The notes under the pieces were generated by a model. The model was not told the DNA's origin, searched no databases, and worked only from the letters and a program-made list of their open reading frames with translations. A stretch of 64,000 nucleotides of DNA from Chaunax sp. Z400 (lineage: Eukaryota; Chordata; Actinopteri; Lophiiformes; Chaunacidae). A program made the position numbers and the translations under genes. Of the stretch, positions 12,471 through 23,140 are shown one piece after another; the stretch's first letter is position 1; each line of letters begins with the position of its first letter. The stretch lies in contig CM075194.1 in the NCBI GenBank assembly GCA_037577475.1, forward strand, positions 7,119,992 through 7,183,991, in the 5' to 3' direction.

Positions 12471-13479
12471 ACAGTAATATATTTGGGTGTACTGATCCTT
12501 TAAGGCAGGTTAAACCATGACAGTCACACTAATTCTTACAGACGGATACTTAAAAAAGGCCAAAAACTGAACGTGGAACTTTTCAAAGATGCATGGACAT
12601 CTACACTTTTGTAGACAGGCATTCACTTTGCTAGTTTTCTGTTTTGGTTGCTGTATTCTATCTTAAAGCTGATTATGCTGATAATGTTTGTTGAAAACTG
12701 AGTTGAGGATTTATGTGTCAGCTGGTCTGATATGTGACACTTTAAAAAAAAAAAAAAAACTGTATATAAAAATAATGCTCTATTTTTCTGCATCAATGAG
12801 ATAATGACCTCATTAATCCAGAAATACAGGGGGGGGGGAAATGCATTATGCATTCGCCAGAATTTTTTTTTTTTGCTTATTAAGGACTTCCAAAATAATT
12901 TTATGGCAAAGTAAGTTTAAACGTCAACCTCATGGTGGCGCTAGATGAAGTGTAAAGTAGAGTTTCACATGTTCGTGACTTCAAATCAAACAATTTATGC
13001 AGGCAGCATCACTCATTGGCAAACGGCTCACAGTTCAGGTACAGTTACAACCTGTGACCAGGTGATGTAAGAAACCATTGCTTGGCTATTAAGAGTCATG
13101 AGACAAAAAACTTTGCGAACCAGTGCGATAGAGCAATGGTTCCCAGTCCTCATTGGCTCGTGACCCCCTGTCGAGATTGTATGTCTATAAGCTGTGGCCA
13201 GTTCAACCAGTTCTTCTTCTTCATGTTGAATTTCATAATGTTGATGAGGAGGGCTTAAACATGTGACATAATGCAGTAATTAATAAGACAAATTTGAAGA
13301 TTAAAATCAAGTCTGAGTAAGCAACTTATTTTTTTTTTTCTGAACTCATCTCAGGATCCCTTTGGAGGCCAGCACCCCTAGTTTGAGCACATCTTTGGGT
13401 AACTTCAGGCTTTGTTGCTTATGCTGCCATCTAGTGGTCGACTGACCTTAATGTGTGGAACAAAAACAACACTGATAAA

Positions 13480-13532
13480 GAGAAATACTAGACGCAAACA
13501 CCAAGCAGTCAGCAGTGCAAAAGAAGCTCAAC
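13480..13532 (+). repeat. 53-bp direct repeat, copy 1
   Basis: Starts gagaaatacta and ends gtgcaaaagaagctcaac. Copy 2 at 14279-14331 has the same length and only a handful of mismatches. Weaker similarity seems to extend about 60 bp upstream of both (ggtcg... tgtgtg... aaa). Confidence 0.8.
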
Positions 13533-13841
13533 TTTTTTTTTTATTTCAGTGATAATAAGTACCATTTCAGTGGAACTGTTGGGATTCCTTGCTGTGTATA
13601 GCCATTTAGGAAACAACAGTGAGAGCAATTTCGCATGTTTTCCTTCCCTCCTCCAGCTGTGACGGTGAACAGGTAACTCCAGAACAATCGAGAACATTCA
13701 AATGATCCACAACAGAATACAGGTTAAAACCCAAATCAACAAAAACAACAAATTCATGAAAATGAACATGTTTTTTTTTTAGCTGCTATATCTGAAGTGA
13801 CAGTCGCAGAGAAGAGACTTCTCCTCTGTGAACACAAGCGA

Positions 13842-13847
13842 AATAAA
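13842..13847 (+). terminator. Candidate poly(A) signal AATAAA for cpxm1
   Basis: This is the first canonical AATAAA on the + strand after the cpxm1 stop codon (11996), implying a 3' UTR of about 1.85 kb. A second AATAAA lies near 13909. Variant signals could be used earlier, so the call is tentative. Confidence 0.3.
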
Positions 13848-14278
13848 AGCATCACTGAATATAACAGCATGTCTGGCCCATGAACCTTCACCTCAGTCAA
13901 TTAAAAAATAAATTTAACATTTATCAAAGTGATTTCAGTATTTCTGTCATTATTAGGGAATTAGTTATTTCAGAACTCTAAAAAAAAAAAAAAGTTCATG
14001 AATTGACTGAATTGAAAGTGAAAAAGGACCTCATTTGTGAAATGTGCACAATTTAACTGAGGTACAAACTGCTGAAAGCCACACGACCATGTTGTGAGCC
14101 GTGAGTTATGACATCACGTGTTCAGACAACTTGTCAACTTAAATTTTTATTGGTTTTTTAAACATGTAAATTCAGATATTTGGGAAATAAGCGGATTAAA
14201 AAAACTTTCTGCGGGTTGGAGGAGGAGATTGATGGTCGGTTCTTCTTCATGTGTGAATAAAAGCAAAATACCGAAGAA

Positions 14279-14331
14279 GAGAAATACTGGACTCAAACAC
14301 CAAACAGTAAGCAGTGCAAAAGAAGCTCAAC
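14279..14331 (+). repeat. 53-bp direct repeat, copy 2
   Basis: Starts gagaaatactgg and ends gtgcaaaagaagctcaac. It is followed directly by the CAGCC minisatellite, whereas copy 1 is followed by a T11 run. The two copies are 799 bp apart, start to start. Confidence 0.8.
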
Positions 14332-14407
14332 CTCAGCCAGAGCCTCAGCCAACCTCAGCCAGAGCCTCAGCCAACCTCAGCCAGCCTCAGCCAACCTCAG
14401 CCAGCCT
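14331..14407 (+). repeat. CCTCAGCCA-type minisatellite
   Basis: The words cctcagccagag and cctcagccaa alternate in a 22-bp higher-order unit that decays to 18-bp units. The forward frame gives a Pro/Gln/Ser-rich peptide, but the surrounding frame has no recognisable domain and no splice context, so it is not called as coding. Confidence 0.75.
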
Positions 14408-16636
14408 TCTGCAACAAGCTAGCTCCGCTACCTGGCTGCTAGCTGTTGCAAATACCCCAGTACAGGTATGAGTATCGATCTGCTCATCTAACGTCCAGCA
14501 ACAGACCTCATTTCCAATCAGGTCTTTGATCAAATTAATTCTAAGCTTGTGCCACATGTCAAGAACATTTTTCTAAATCCATAATAGCACCTATAGCTCA
14601 CAGTTCACTACAGAGGATTAGCACTGCCTTGTCCAAACAAAACATATTTTGGCATCAGACAGCTCCGCGTACAGCATCACCCACATATAAATAAGAAGAA
14701 TCTTCATAAAGGCTGGTATGCATAGTAGTATATGCTATAATGCATCGCTAGTATTTATTCTGCATTCAGTCAGTATGTTCTGCAACAAGTATACAGTGAG
14801 ATGTATGATCCACGCGTGTGCAGCTGTGCTACAGTGGTTGAAAACGCAAAAGTATGGCCGATACTAAAACAGTCAAAGAAATCCAGTCGCTCTTTAGAGA
14901 GGAAAAAAATGACAACACTGTAAAAAAAAAAAAAAGAAAGAAGAGAGAATGCGATGTAGGGACACAGATGTGGATCAACATTATCTTGGCGTTTCTTGGC
15001 AACACTTTAATCCCATAAAAGTTAGACAAACAATGAGGGAACTTTTGCCAAAAGCTGTTATCCAATGATGATTAAAGGACGAGGCTGTGAATCTTCACTC
15101 TTCGTGATAAATCACATAAAAAACACCAAATCAAGCTAACTAGTATTGTCTGTGTGGCCAAAATCTGATATCTCTGTATTGTACAGCTCCATCATTCCTT
15201 CATTAATACATGTACATAAACAAGCATGTGCACTTTAGTTTATTCATCCTAATCAATCCTATTCACTCTGTGCTGTGGCTGAACTACTCTAAAGGGTTGT
15301 GTAATACTCCAGGACTGAAAGTAATCCCCAACAACTTTAGTATTTACTCCAGTCTGAGGATTGTTTGCTACAAACTACAGTGGCTAGCTGTTTCAGGAAA
15401 TTACTGAGCCTTTATTTCCAATGGGGAACCACTGAGCTTGGCCGGAGTGACACAAATGTAGTGGGGAAGTCGAGACGGACAAATTTCCCCGGTCTGTGTA
15501 AAAAAAAAAGCAAGAAAAAAAAAAGAAGCAGAATAATGCTATCTTTTAGGGAAGAAATGTGTAATTTGTATTATTTCCTTTGCATAAGTATGAAAATCTT
15601 AGTTTGCACAGAAAGTGGGTCTGTAAAATGTCAGGGTGGGATACTCTGAAGACACTGACAGAAGCTGGGCTTGTCTAGAAGCTTCCAATCACAGGCTTAA
15701 GATGAAAACACACAAACTGTGAAGGGAAATCAGGATCCAATGTAACTAGTCCTAAAACGGCTTCGACGATGGCAAACAGTGAGCATAGAATCAAATACTG
15801 GGAACAAACAGTGCCGACATTAATACACCAATAAAACCACTAAAAACCTAAACCACTACCTAAAGGCCATGACGGTGGAAACAGGGTGGAGATGGAAAAC
15901 AAACGGGTATAGATGAACGGGAAGGTGTTGATGACGAGGTCCTTGAAGTCAGTCGGTGGGGTTTGGTTCAGATTGTATGAGCAGAAAAGCAGCATCTGTG
16001 GGGGAAAAGGCGTGAGCCGAGTGGAGCGGACAGTCTGCAGGGGGGAGGACGCGGGGTCATGATGATCAACGAAAAAGCACAAACGACACACACAAGAGCA
16101 TGTTTATAGTTTGCGTCTGATTAATTAATGGATTACTCAAGTTTGCTCGCATCCTTTAATGTTTTTATCCAGAGACAGCCGAGTCTCAAAATAGGTTTTT
16201 CTACTGCTTTAGAGACCAGAATTAATCGTTAGTATGAAAAGGAGCCACAGAAAAGCTGCAGAGTTGGGTTTTGACTGATTAATCTCTTGATTTAATAATA
16301 CAGAGCTTCAAGGTTTGGACTTCCAACCTTCTCCTCAGTCTGGATGGGAGTCTGAAAAGCCCAATGCTGCTTTCTCTTTCCTCATAGTCTTTTCTTTCTT
16401 TCTTGCAGTTCAGAGCCAAGTCAAGGGGTCACAGCTGAAAGATTCTCCTTTTTTTACTTTTTTTCCCAGTAACCTTCAGCTGAAATCTGCATATATTAGA
16501 TTATAAGAGTTTAAAATCATTGAAAATATGTAGTTGCACAAACTGAGGCCTTCCACACATTTTTTAGATCAGTGCAGGAACCCTGATTATCAGGTCCCAG
16601 GGGCTGCAGTGCATCGTCCTTTGACAGCGCGCGCTG

Positions 16637-19002
16637 CTAAAACTTGGGCTGGTAAAGGGCAACGCGTCCGCTAAGGCAGCCTGAAGCCAGCTGGCAATGT
16701 GTTGGGGAGAACTTGGTGGTGAGCACCACATCACTATGTGAGTAGATGGAGCGGATCTCCCTGAGGCAACTGGTCTGGACGGGTAAGCAGTCCGCCAGCT
16801 CGGCGCAGCTCTCGTCGAAGGCCAGCAGGCGGACGCCGTAACCGTACGGGGAGCAGATGAGTCTTCCGTCCGGGCTGAAACACAACTCTTTGATGTAGCC
16901 CCTGCCGACGTTCGCCTCCTCTATGTAGTGGGTGAGGCGGAGGGAGCAGCGGGGGGAGACCAAAGGGCGAGTGGGTGCTCCCTCCTGGAACTCATACACA
17001 CACGTCCACTGGGGAGAGACAGGGAGGAAGATGGAGACGCATGATTAGAAGTCACACAGTAGGACCCGAAACTATGGTGCCATCCCTGGAAAACCAGCCG
17101 TTGTTGGTTCAGAACCCACAGTGACCAACAGTAGAACTGGACTAAAAAGAAATATGTTACATAAAAAAATCATCTGTGCCATTGAGGTTTTATCTTCACC
17201 CATGTCTCCTCTGTTTGTTTCTCACCTCCTGGTCGTCCATGTTGCTGGAGCATCGGATGAGCGTCGCCCAGCCTTTAGGGTGAAGCTGCAGGGACGTGAT
17301 GCAGTTCCCTCGGTCTCTCTCTCCAGGGATCTCTGGCGTCAAAACCTCCAGGCTGTTCCGGGGAGAAAGGCCTGCAAAAACAAAGTTTGAGAGAACTTTA
17401 TAGCCCGCCTTTAGTATTTTAGAAGAGGAGAACCTCAGCTGGCTGTCTATTCTGCATGATTGTCGCTGACCTTCTCTGTGAGGGTGGATCTTGCTGGAAT
17501 CATTTCCCTGGCGAGGAGTTCCAGCTGACCTGGACGCTGATGTGCCTCCATCTACAGAGTCACGACAGGGTCAAAAAGAATTTCCTTTAGTTTGGAAACC
17601 ATTCTGACAACAAAATGTTGATTAGACGTTGTAAGTTACCAGGGTCCACAGTGTGACCTTAAAACTGAGCTTAATGAAATATGTGAAACATGCGTAGATG
17701 TGAGTGTTGAGAGTGACGGTGATCTGACCTGAGCTGAGGGGCGTCCGTCGCGCTCGCAGCATACGGTAGCTGCCCACCTCGAGGGACTGGGTGAGGTCCA
17801 GGTCGTGGAGGATGAGCAGGTACCCCGAGGAAGTGGAGATGAGCATCTTGGAACAGTCGGGTGTCAGACGCATCCTCATCAAGTAGCGGGTGTGGAAGAA
17901 CTTTTTGTGCGGGCAGCCGTCCTCTGTAAACCTGCAAAAGGAGGACAGTTACAGAAAACTTTATGTCATTCTGGTTTAAAGGGGTACTCTCATGGTTTTT
18001 ATTTGGTGGAGGAATGAAAGGGGACTAAAAGTTGAGGTTTTATGTGGTACAGCGTGACATCAATATACTTTTAATGGTGTTATTGTTATTAAGGTTGATG
18101 GATGGAAGATTGACCGAGAGCACTTTTAATAATTGATAAGTTGTTCATGCCATTTCTTAAGAAATAATTGAGCCTCTCAAGTTTGTGAATTTGTATCTTG
18201 TCTCTGTTTTTAAGGGTTGATTGGTAAAAAAAAAAGGCCAGAATTTGATGGTAGCTCCTAATATATAGGGGACAGCGTATTTTAAAGTATTTCTCCGATC
18301 ACTCATCATCTCAAAAAAGATGCAGAGGACACAATGACCACATTCACCTTCAATATCCCGAATCTGCTCACTTTAACTTGCAAACACTAAACACAGTGAT
18401 GCTCATACACAAACCTGTTTGTGTCCCATGTGATAACGTTGCCGTCGAAGCCAGACGTCACAAGGAGACGAGTGTTGGTGTCATACTCGATGTTCTTCAC
18501 CCAGCTGGCATGGCCGTGCAACGAACACACCTTAGAATTCAACTTACGTAGATCCCATAATGCAATTGTGGTGTCATCGGAGCATGTGGCAAACAAGCGA
18601 TTGTCCAAAAACCTGCAGGGCACAGATAGTCAGGGGAACACTTCCATTAACAATGTCTGCAGACATGAATCTAGTCAATCCTCTTATTCTAAGATCCCTT
18701 TAGGACGACTTCATCCATTAAAGGCGATTTAAGGGGTCTTGTTGCCTGAGTCTTTTTATGTTTCATTGCTTTGACCTTCAACTCCTTCCCTAATGCAGAT
18801 GTAAAATGTCGCACACATACTTTATAAACCCTCCCGGATGATTTGAGACTACAGAAATGTACCTTATGTTGTTGACGCAGTCCTCGTGGGCCTCCGTCAG
18901 GGTTTTGATGTGTCTGGATGAGATGGGATCAAACAGCAGGACCTCAGTCTGCTCACAGGCCACAGTCAACACAGACCTGAGCAGAGCCGACACACACACA
19001 CA

Positions 19003-19060
<58 letters not shown>

Positions 19061-21423
19061 GGAGAAAATACAAGAGGAGGAAAGTCGTCATCGTTTTTGC
19101 TCGGTTTGTTACAGAAGAATTTTATACTCAATATGCTTTTGAGTGTAAAAACACAAACAGCTCCAACACAAAGAAAACACAGTGGTCACAAGAACTAAAC
19201 CTCCGACATCCAAGACATACGATGTACTTAGTGCTTGACATCATTAAAAACCCACAAAAATATGTTGGGTGTAAGTATCACCCTGCATAAGCCTCGTAAA
19301 AAAAATTCTGCACACACCCCTGGATTCATAACACTGTACTGATCATAGATGCAGAGGTAAGCAAAGAATTCAGCCCTGATTAGCAATCATCTGAGGATAA
19401 AATAATCCCAAATAAGAAACTGTTGCGGGAAAAAGTACTTCTGATTTCGAACCTATACATTAATGTATTAGCAAAAGGAGCTCAGCCATGGGTTTGTTAC
19501 TGAGGGTGATCCGGTGATGCATTCTGCCGGAGTGGGTATGGCAGCTATCTCACTAGCTGTGACAGTGCTAGACAGTTTAGTCGGCCTCTGAATATCATAT
19601 GTGTTCCGTGGAGTGCCGGCCCTTTTAGGGCGATTTCAGGCTAGTTGAAAATTGCCCAGATAAACAATCACAGGCACTTCGGTACAATCTGTATGGGACG
19701 GCTGGCACTTTTACACTTTCATCATGAATAGCCCGGTGTAGGGATAACAGGGGCAACCACCGATCCTTGTCTTATGCTACCATGTTGTGGTTAGCATGTA
19801 ATATGCATTGTAGCTGTGATTGCATTCATTTCCTTGTTAAACCTGACGACAACTCGGTACAAAATACAACGTTATGTGACACTGAATTAGACCATTGTGG
19901 TAAGACACATCTCTCTCTTTTCATGTTCGAAGGTATTTAAGAAGGCAAACTGACAATAAAAACAGATCATTTATCTGTTGATGACCACAGTGGATTGTTC
20001 AATCATTGTAGAGCCAAAACTATTTTATTCATGAAGATACTTAAAACTAGAAAGCACTCAGAGAGCACATGCCTCCACCAACAGCCTTGTCACTCATCAG
20101 CTGTTGCATCATTGCACACACTATGGTGATGTCATTATAATGATGTTCCTTTACTTGGATCTGCCTCAAAAAATTTTTTGATACAATGAGACACTTGTCA
20201 AGTTAGGTAGCTGTTATTTTACCCAGTGAACGGGTCACCTTAGCCATCATCGCACTGACTTCACACTCATGAGAGGTTTGACTGGAGCCACCACTGAGTG
20301 ACGTGAATAAAATTGTTTAAATTTGCATTGCACTACTTCCTGTGTGTGATGCAAAAGAACTGTGAGGGGTCTCCCTATACCTGCAGTAGTAACAATGTGC
20401 ATAAGCCTCTGTGCTGTAAATTAAATCAACTTTATCATTTCTTATTCATTTCCACAGCTAAGCAGATTCATAATGTTTTCATCTTCATCTTCTCTTCGTT
20501 TTTCAAAAAGTATTTGAATTATGCAGGAGAGACTGGTGTCCCCCCCCCCCCCCCCCCTGAGTCAGCAAACAAGTTTGACGTAGACTGGACACAGCTTGAC
20601 CTGGATTGGCTGCAGGATTTATTTCCTACATCTGCTGCACTGTCAGAGCCTTAAACCCTGTGTGTTGTCAAGAGCTCCTCCTGTTTGGAGGAATCCAAGA
20701 ACTTCAAATTAGTTTTATTTTGATTGTCAGCTTGTAAATGAATATTCACAAGTAACTTACTGCTGTTTCGACATTAATGCCACTCACGGGGCTGCATGTG
20801 AAATTTGAGGTTGCATATGATGATGCAATTCAAGCCATTTCCAGGCCATTTGTCCAGTAATCTTCAAACACTTCCAGACCGCTGTTTCACATTTTAAAAT
20901 TATTCAAATAACTAAGACCCCCGAGAACACGAACTATGGGTTACAGGCCTATGTAGTCTTACCCATCGGGGGAGTACTCCAGGTTGAACACTGCTCCATG
21001 GGTCTGAGTGCTGAGGTTAACAGAATCCACAGCCGGGTTCATAGAGCAGTACAAACTCGTCATTGTCCTAAAGTTATCCCTAGCTGGGTCCACAAACACC
21101 CCTCGTCTTATTGTCCTGCTCTGCAGCCACGAAAACAGGCTATTCCCCCTGCGGCTGTCGGTGTCGGAGTCCCCGCCGCTCCTTGTCTGAGGCGCGTCGA
21201 CAGATCGGGAGGCGAGCTCTGGCTCCCCAGACGGCGGAGACCTCGAGCCACGTTCCGGTTGCTCTCCAGTGCTCTCCGGCGTCGAGGGACAGCCCACTCG
21301 AGCGATGTCATCTTCCACATCCGAATCGTCTATGTCAGGGTCTTCCTCTTTGTCGGAGCCGCCGTTGGGCCTGTCCTGCGACTCGTCGGCGTCCTCGCTG
21401 TCGCTCTGGTGCTCCGAACTCAT
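16637..21423 (-). CDS. dcaf10: DDB1- and CUL4-associated factor 10 (WD40), complete, 7 coding exons, 524 aa
   Basis: Exons in transcript order: 21423-20963, 18976-18863, 18612-18415, 17931-17729, 17551-17471, 17371-17226, 17008-16637; every phase joins. The product is a substrate-receptor subunit for CUL4-DDB1 E3 ubiquitin ligases. Exon 1 encodes an acidic, Ser/Asp-rich disordered N-terminus (residues 1-100) followed by RRGVFVDPARDNFRTMTSLY and THGAVFNLEYSPDG. Residues 154-257 carry WD40 repeats, including a WDxR box (WDLR, 211-214), the family's DDB1-contact motif. A Ser/Arg-rich loop (about 320-365) separates them from the C-terminal WD40 part, which ends GRVALYQPKF. Human DCAF10 is about 559 aa; the shortfall is in the low-complexity N-terminus. 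The first in-frame ATG is at 21423 with A at -3. The frame runs further upstream, but the codon at 21444 is GTG. Intron 1 is 2 kb and holds a large CA microsatellite next to exon 2. Confidence 0.95.
18990..19057. repeat. (CA)n microsatellite, (TG)n on the dcaf10 sense strand
   Basis: About 34 CA dinucleotides with one CAGA interruption. On the transcribed strand it is a TG/UG tract that ends 12 nt before the AG acceptor of dcaf10 exon 2. Expect strong length polymorphism. Confidence 0.97.
20053..20170 (-). repeat. Reverse copy of the dispersed repeat terminus, dcaf10 intron 1
   Basis: The sequence cactcagagagcacatgcct followed by ccaccaac is the reverse complement of the terminus seen at 62498-62530 and elsewhere. 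The body continues rightward for roughly 100 bp (gatgtcattataatgatgtt, ttacttggatctgcctc). Confidence 0.6.
20540..20558. repeat. Poly-C run in dcaf10 intron 1
   Basis: An uninterrupted run of about 18 C, prone to sequencing length error. It produces a Pro run in the + strand frame that continues to 20654. That frame is not supported as a gene. Confidence 0.85.
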
Positions 21424-23140
21424 TGTGGCTTCTCCAGCTTCCACACAGACGCCTATGTTTCAGGGCACAGCCTCTCGGCTCAGCAGCGAAAGGTTGACTA
21501 ACTCCAGTCACCTACCGAGCATGAAACTGTGTCTTCCTCCGACGGTTCAAGTTCCCATAGCAGTTGATTTTAGCTGCATGTTACGTTGGGCAAATTCTAT
21601 ATTGTTGTCGGACTCGGCAGCGCCTAATCGCAGAGCGTCAGCTAAAAACAGCTAGCTAGAATGCGACCGAAAACTACAGTTTTTGCCTTCAAAATAAAAG
21701 CATATATATGTTTTTCAAAAAATACTACGTGTGCGCGTTAAGTACAAATCACATTGTAAATATTTTCCTTTAATTTGTAATTGCATTTTAAGTTATTTAG
21801 TGTCATTTTGCGAATTAAATGTCGTTTTAACAAGTCAATAAAATAGTAAATAGTATAAAAGTAAACCACCAATATTTTAATCTGAAATTCCAGACCGGAA
21901 GTTGTATGGTTTTATTCTAACTAATTTTACAGGTTTCCTCCTCGCCAAAACAAATGCAAAATCAAAAGAAATGACGAAGTTCCGCTTCCTTGTCGATTTT
22001 GCGCCGCATTCTTAGGTTGGTTGCTGCCACCTGCTGGATAAAAACTGTAGTTTTTCGTGTGCATTACTTTATTACACAGATGATGGAGGTAGGCACCCTA
22101 ACAAACAAATTATATCCTACATTGGATATAATGCAGGCTATAATGTAATGTATATAATATATGGATAATAATGAATATAATATATATAATGCGTGCCCTC
22201 AATTTTAAGAAGTAAGTAGGCCTATGCTTTTTAGTATCAAAATAAGGTTTAGTGGGCATCACATCTGTATCATTATTAATTTTCTTCAGGATGTACCAAC
22301 AAATTTTGATGATTTCTTCTTTGGCACATGCCCCACTCTTCCACCCACTTCACGGTAACAGCCTCAACAGTGCAATAGGCTAAAGGTTATATTTGATCAT
22401 GCTTGGACTAAAACAGAGCTAACATTCGATATAATCAAAATCATAACAACACAGCACTTTCTTTTGGCAGACAAATAGTAGCATGTTCTTATGTTGTCAT
22501 CATTTTTCTTCACCACACCCCCCTCCCCGGATTCAGCAGAAAATGAATCATTTTTACACCGAATCCACCCTGGATTCAGTTGAATGTGATGACAAATGAG
22601 AGTTGACATGCTGGGACATATGTGCTACAGGATCACAGCTGCTGCCAAGCTGTTATAAAGCTGCCTGGAGGTGCTTGAACATGAATGAGACACCCAACCA
22701 CTATTTGTGTTGTGGAAGCCTGCCGATGTTTGCATGCATAGACACTGTGTCCGGTTTTGTGTGTGCGTGCTTGCGAGCGTGCGCCCTCCCGAGTTAATTA
22801 TGCGTTTTCCGCTGCCAACTTTTGCGGTATAGAAAACCACTGTGCATGGCAGAGAATCGAGTATGGCTTAAGTCCATTTACATTGACTACCATTATGAGT
22901 GTGTTTTAATTTCTAGTAATTAGCCTGATTGTAGACAGATCTGGTGACAAGATGCGTTTTTACCTGGATTGAGTTGGTGGTGAGACAAGATGGGTAAGTG
23001 AGGTTTGGTCGGCTGGGACGCACGTCTATCTGCATACTTTTGTGTGCATGTGCGTGCATTTACACGCACGCGCATCCCCTCACTCTGGCTCATACATAAA
23101 GGAGAGCAAACAGCTCAACTTTCGAGGACAGACGGCAAAA
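21424..23140. other. Divergent promoter interval between dcaf10 and hhipl2
   Basis: The two genes are head to head, with start codons 1717 bp apart. CpG-rich sequence is concentrated in dcaf10 exon 1, up to about 21480, which suggests the dcaf10 promoter lies there. An AT-rich ATAATGTAT-type degenerate repeat occupies about 22110-22195. The hhipl2 5' UTR probably begins near 23000-23100. I see no coding frame, and no TATA box can be placed with confidence. Confidence 0.5.

Larger units (their letters stand above)
11997..16636. other. Convergent interval between cpxm1 and dcaf10: 3' UTRs and repeats
   Basis: No convincing gene is seen. The left part is likely cpxm1 3' UTR, with the first AATAAA at 13842. 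It contains a decayed repeat (12190-12470), an A16 and a G9 homopolymer (about 12743-12760 and 12830-12838), a 53-bp direct repeat (13480-13532 and 14279-14331) and a CAGCC-type minisatellite (14331-14407). The right part (about 15400-16636) is likely dcaf10 3' UTR. No candidate frame has codon structure or a recognisable motif. Confidence 0.5.

Noticed and set aside
18790..19198. Frames on both strands across the CA repeat
   Set aside because: They are open only because a dinucleotide repeat contains no stop codons; the real content is dcaf10 exon 2 (18863-18976).
19738..19751. First 14 bases of the I-SceI homing-endonuclease site (tagggataacaggg)
   Set aside because: The last four bases of the 18-bp site do not match, no intron or homing endonuclease is nearby, and a chance match of this size is believable.
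20313..20654. Plus-strand frame ending in an acidic, Trp-containing peptide after a Pro run
   Set aside because: The Pro run is a poly-C tract, the upstream part is low complexity, there is no splice context, and I recognise no domain; it may be a fossil of a mobile element.
21424..21444. Upstream extension of dcaf10 starting at 21444
   Set aside because: The codon there is GTG, not ATG; the first ATG in frame is at 21423.
23048..23140. Upstream in-frame ATG for hhipl2
   Set aside because: It has T at -3 and adds 31 low-complexity residues; the ATG at 23141 has a better context.
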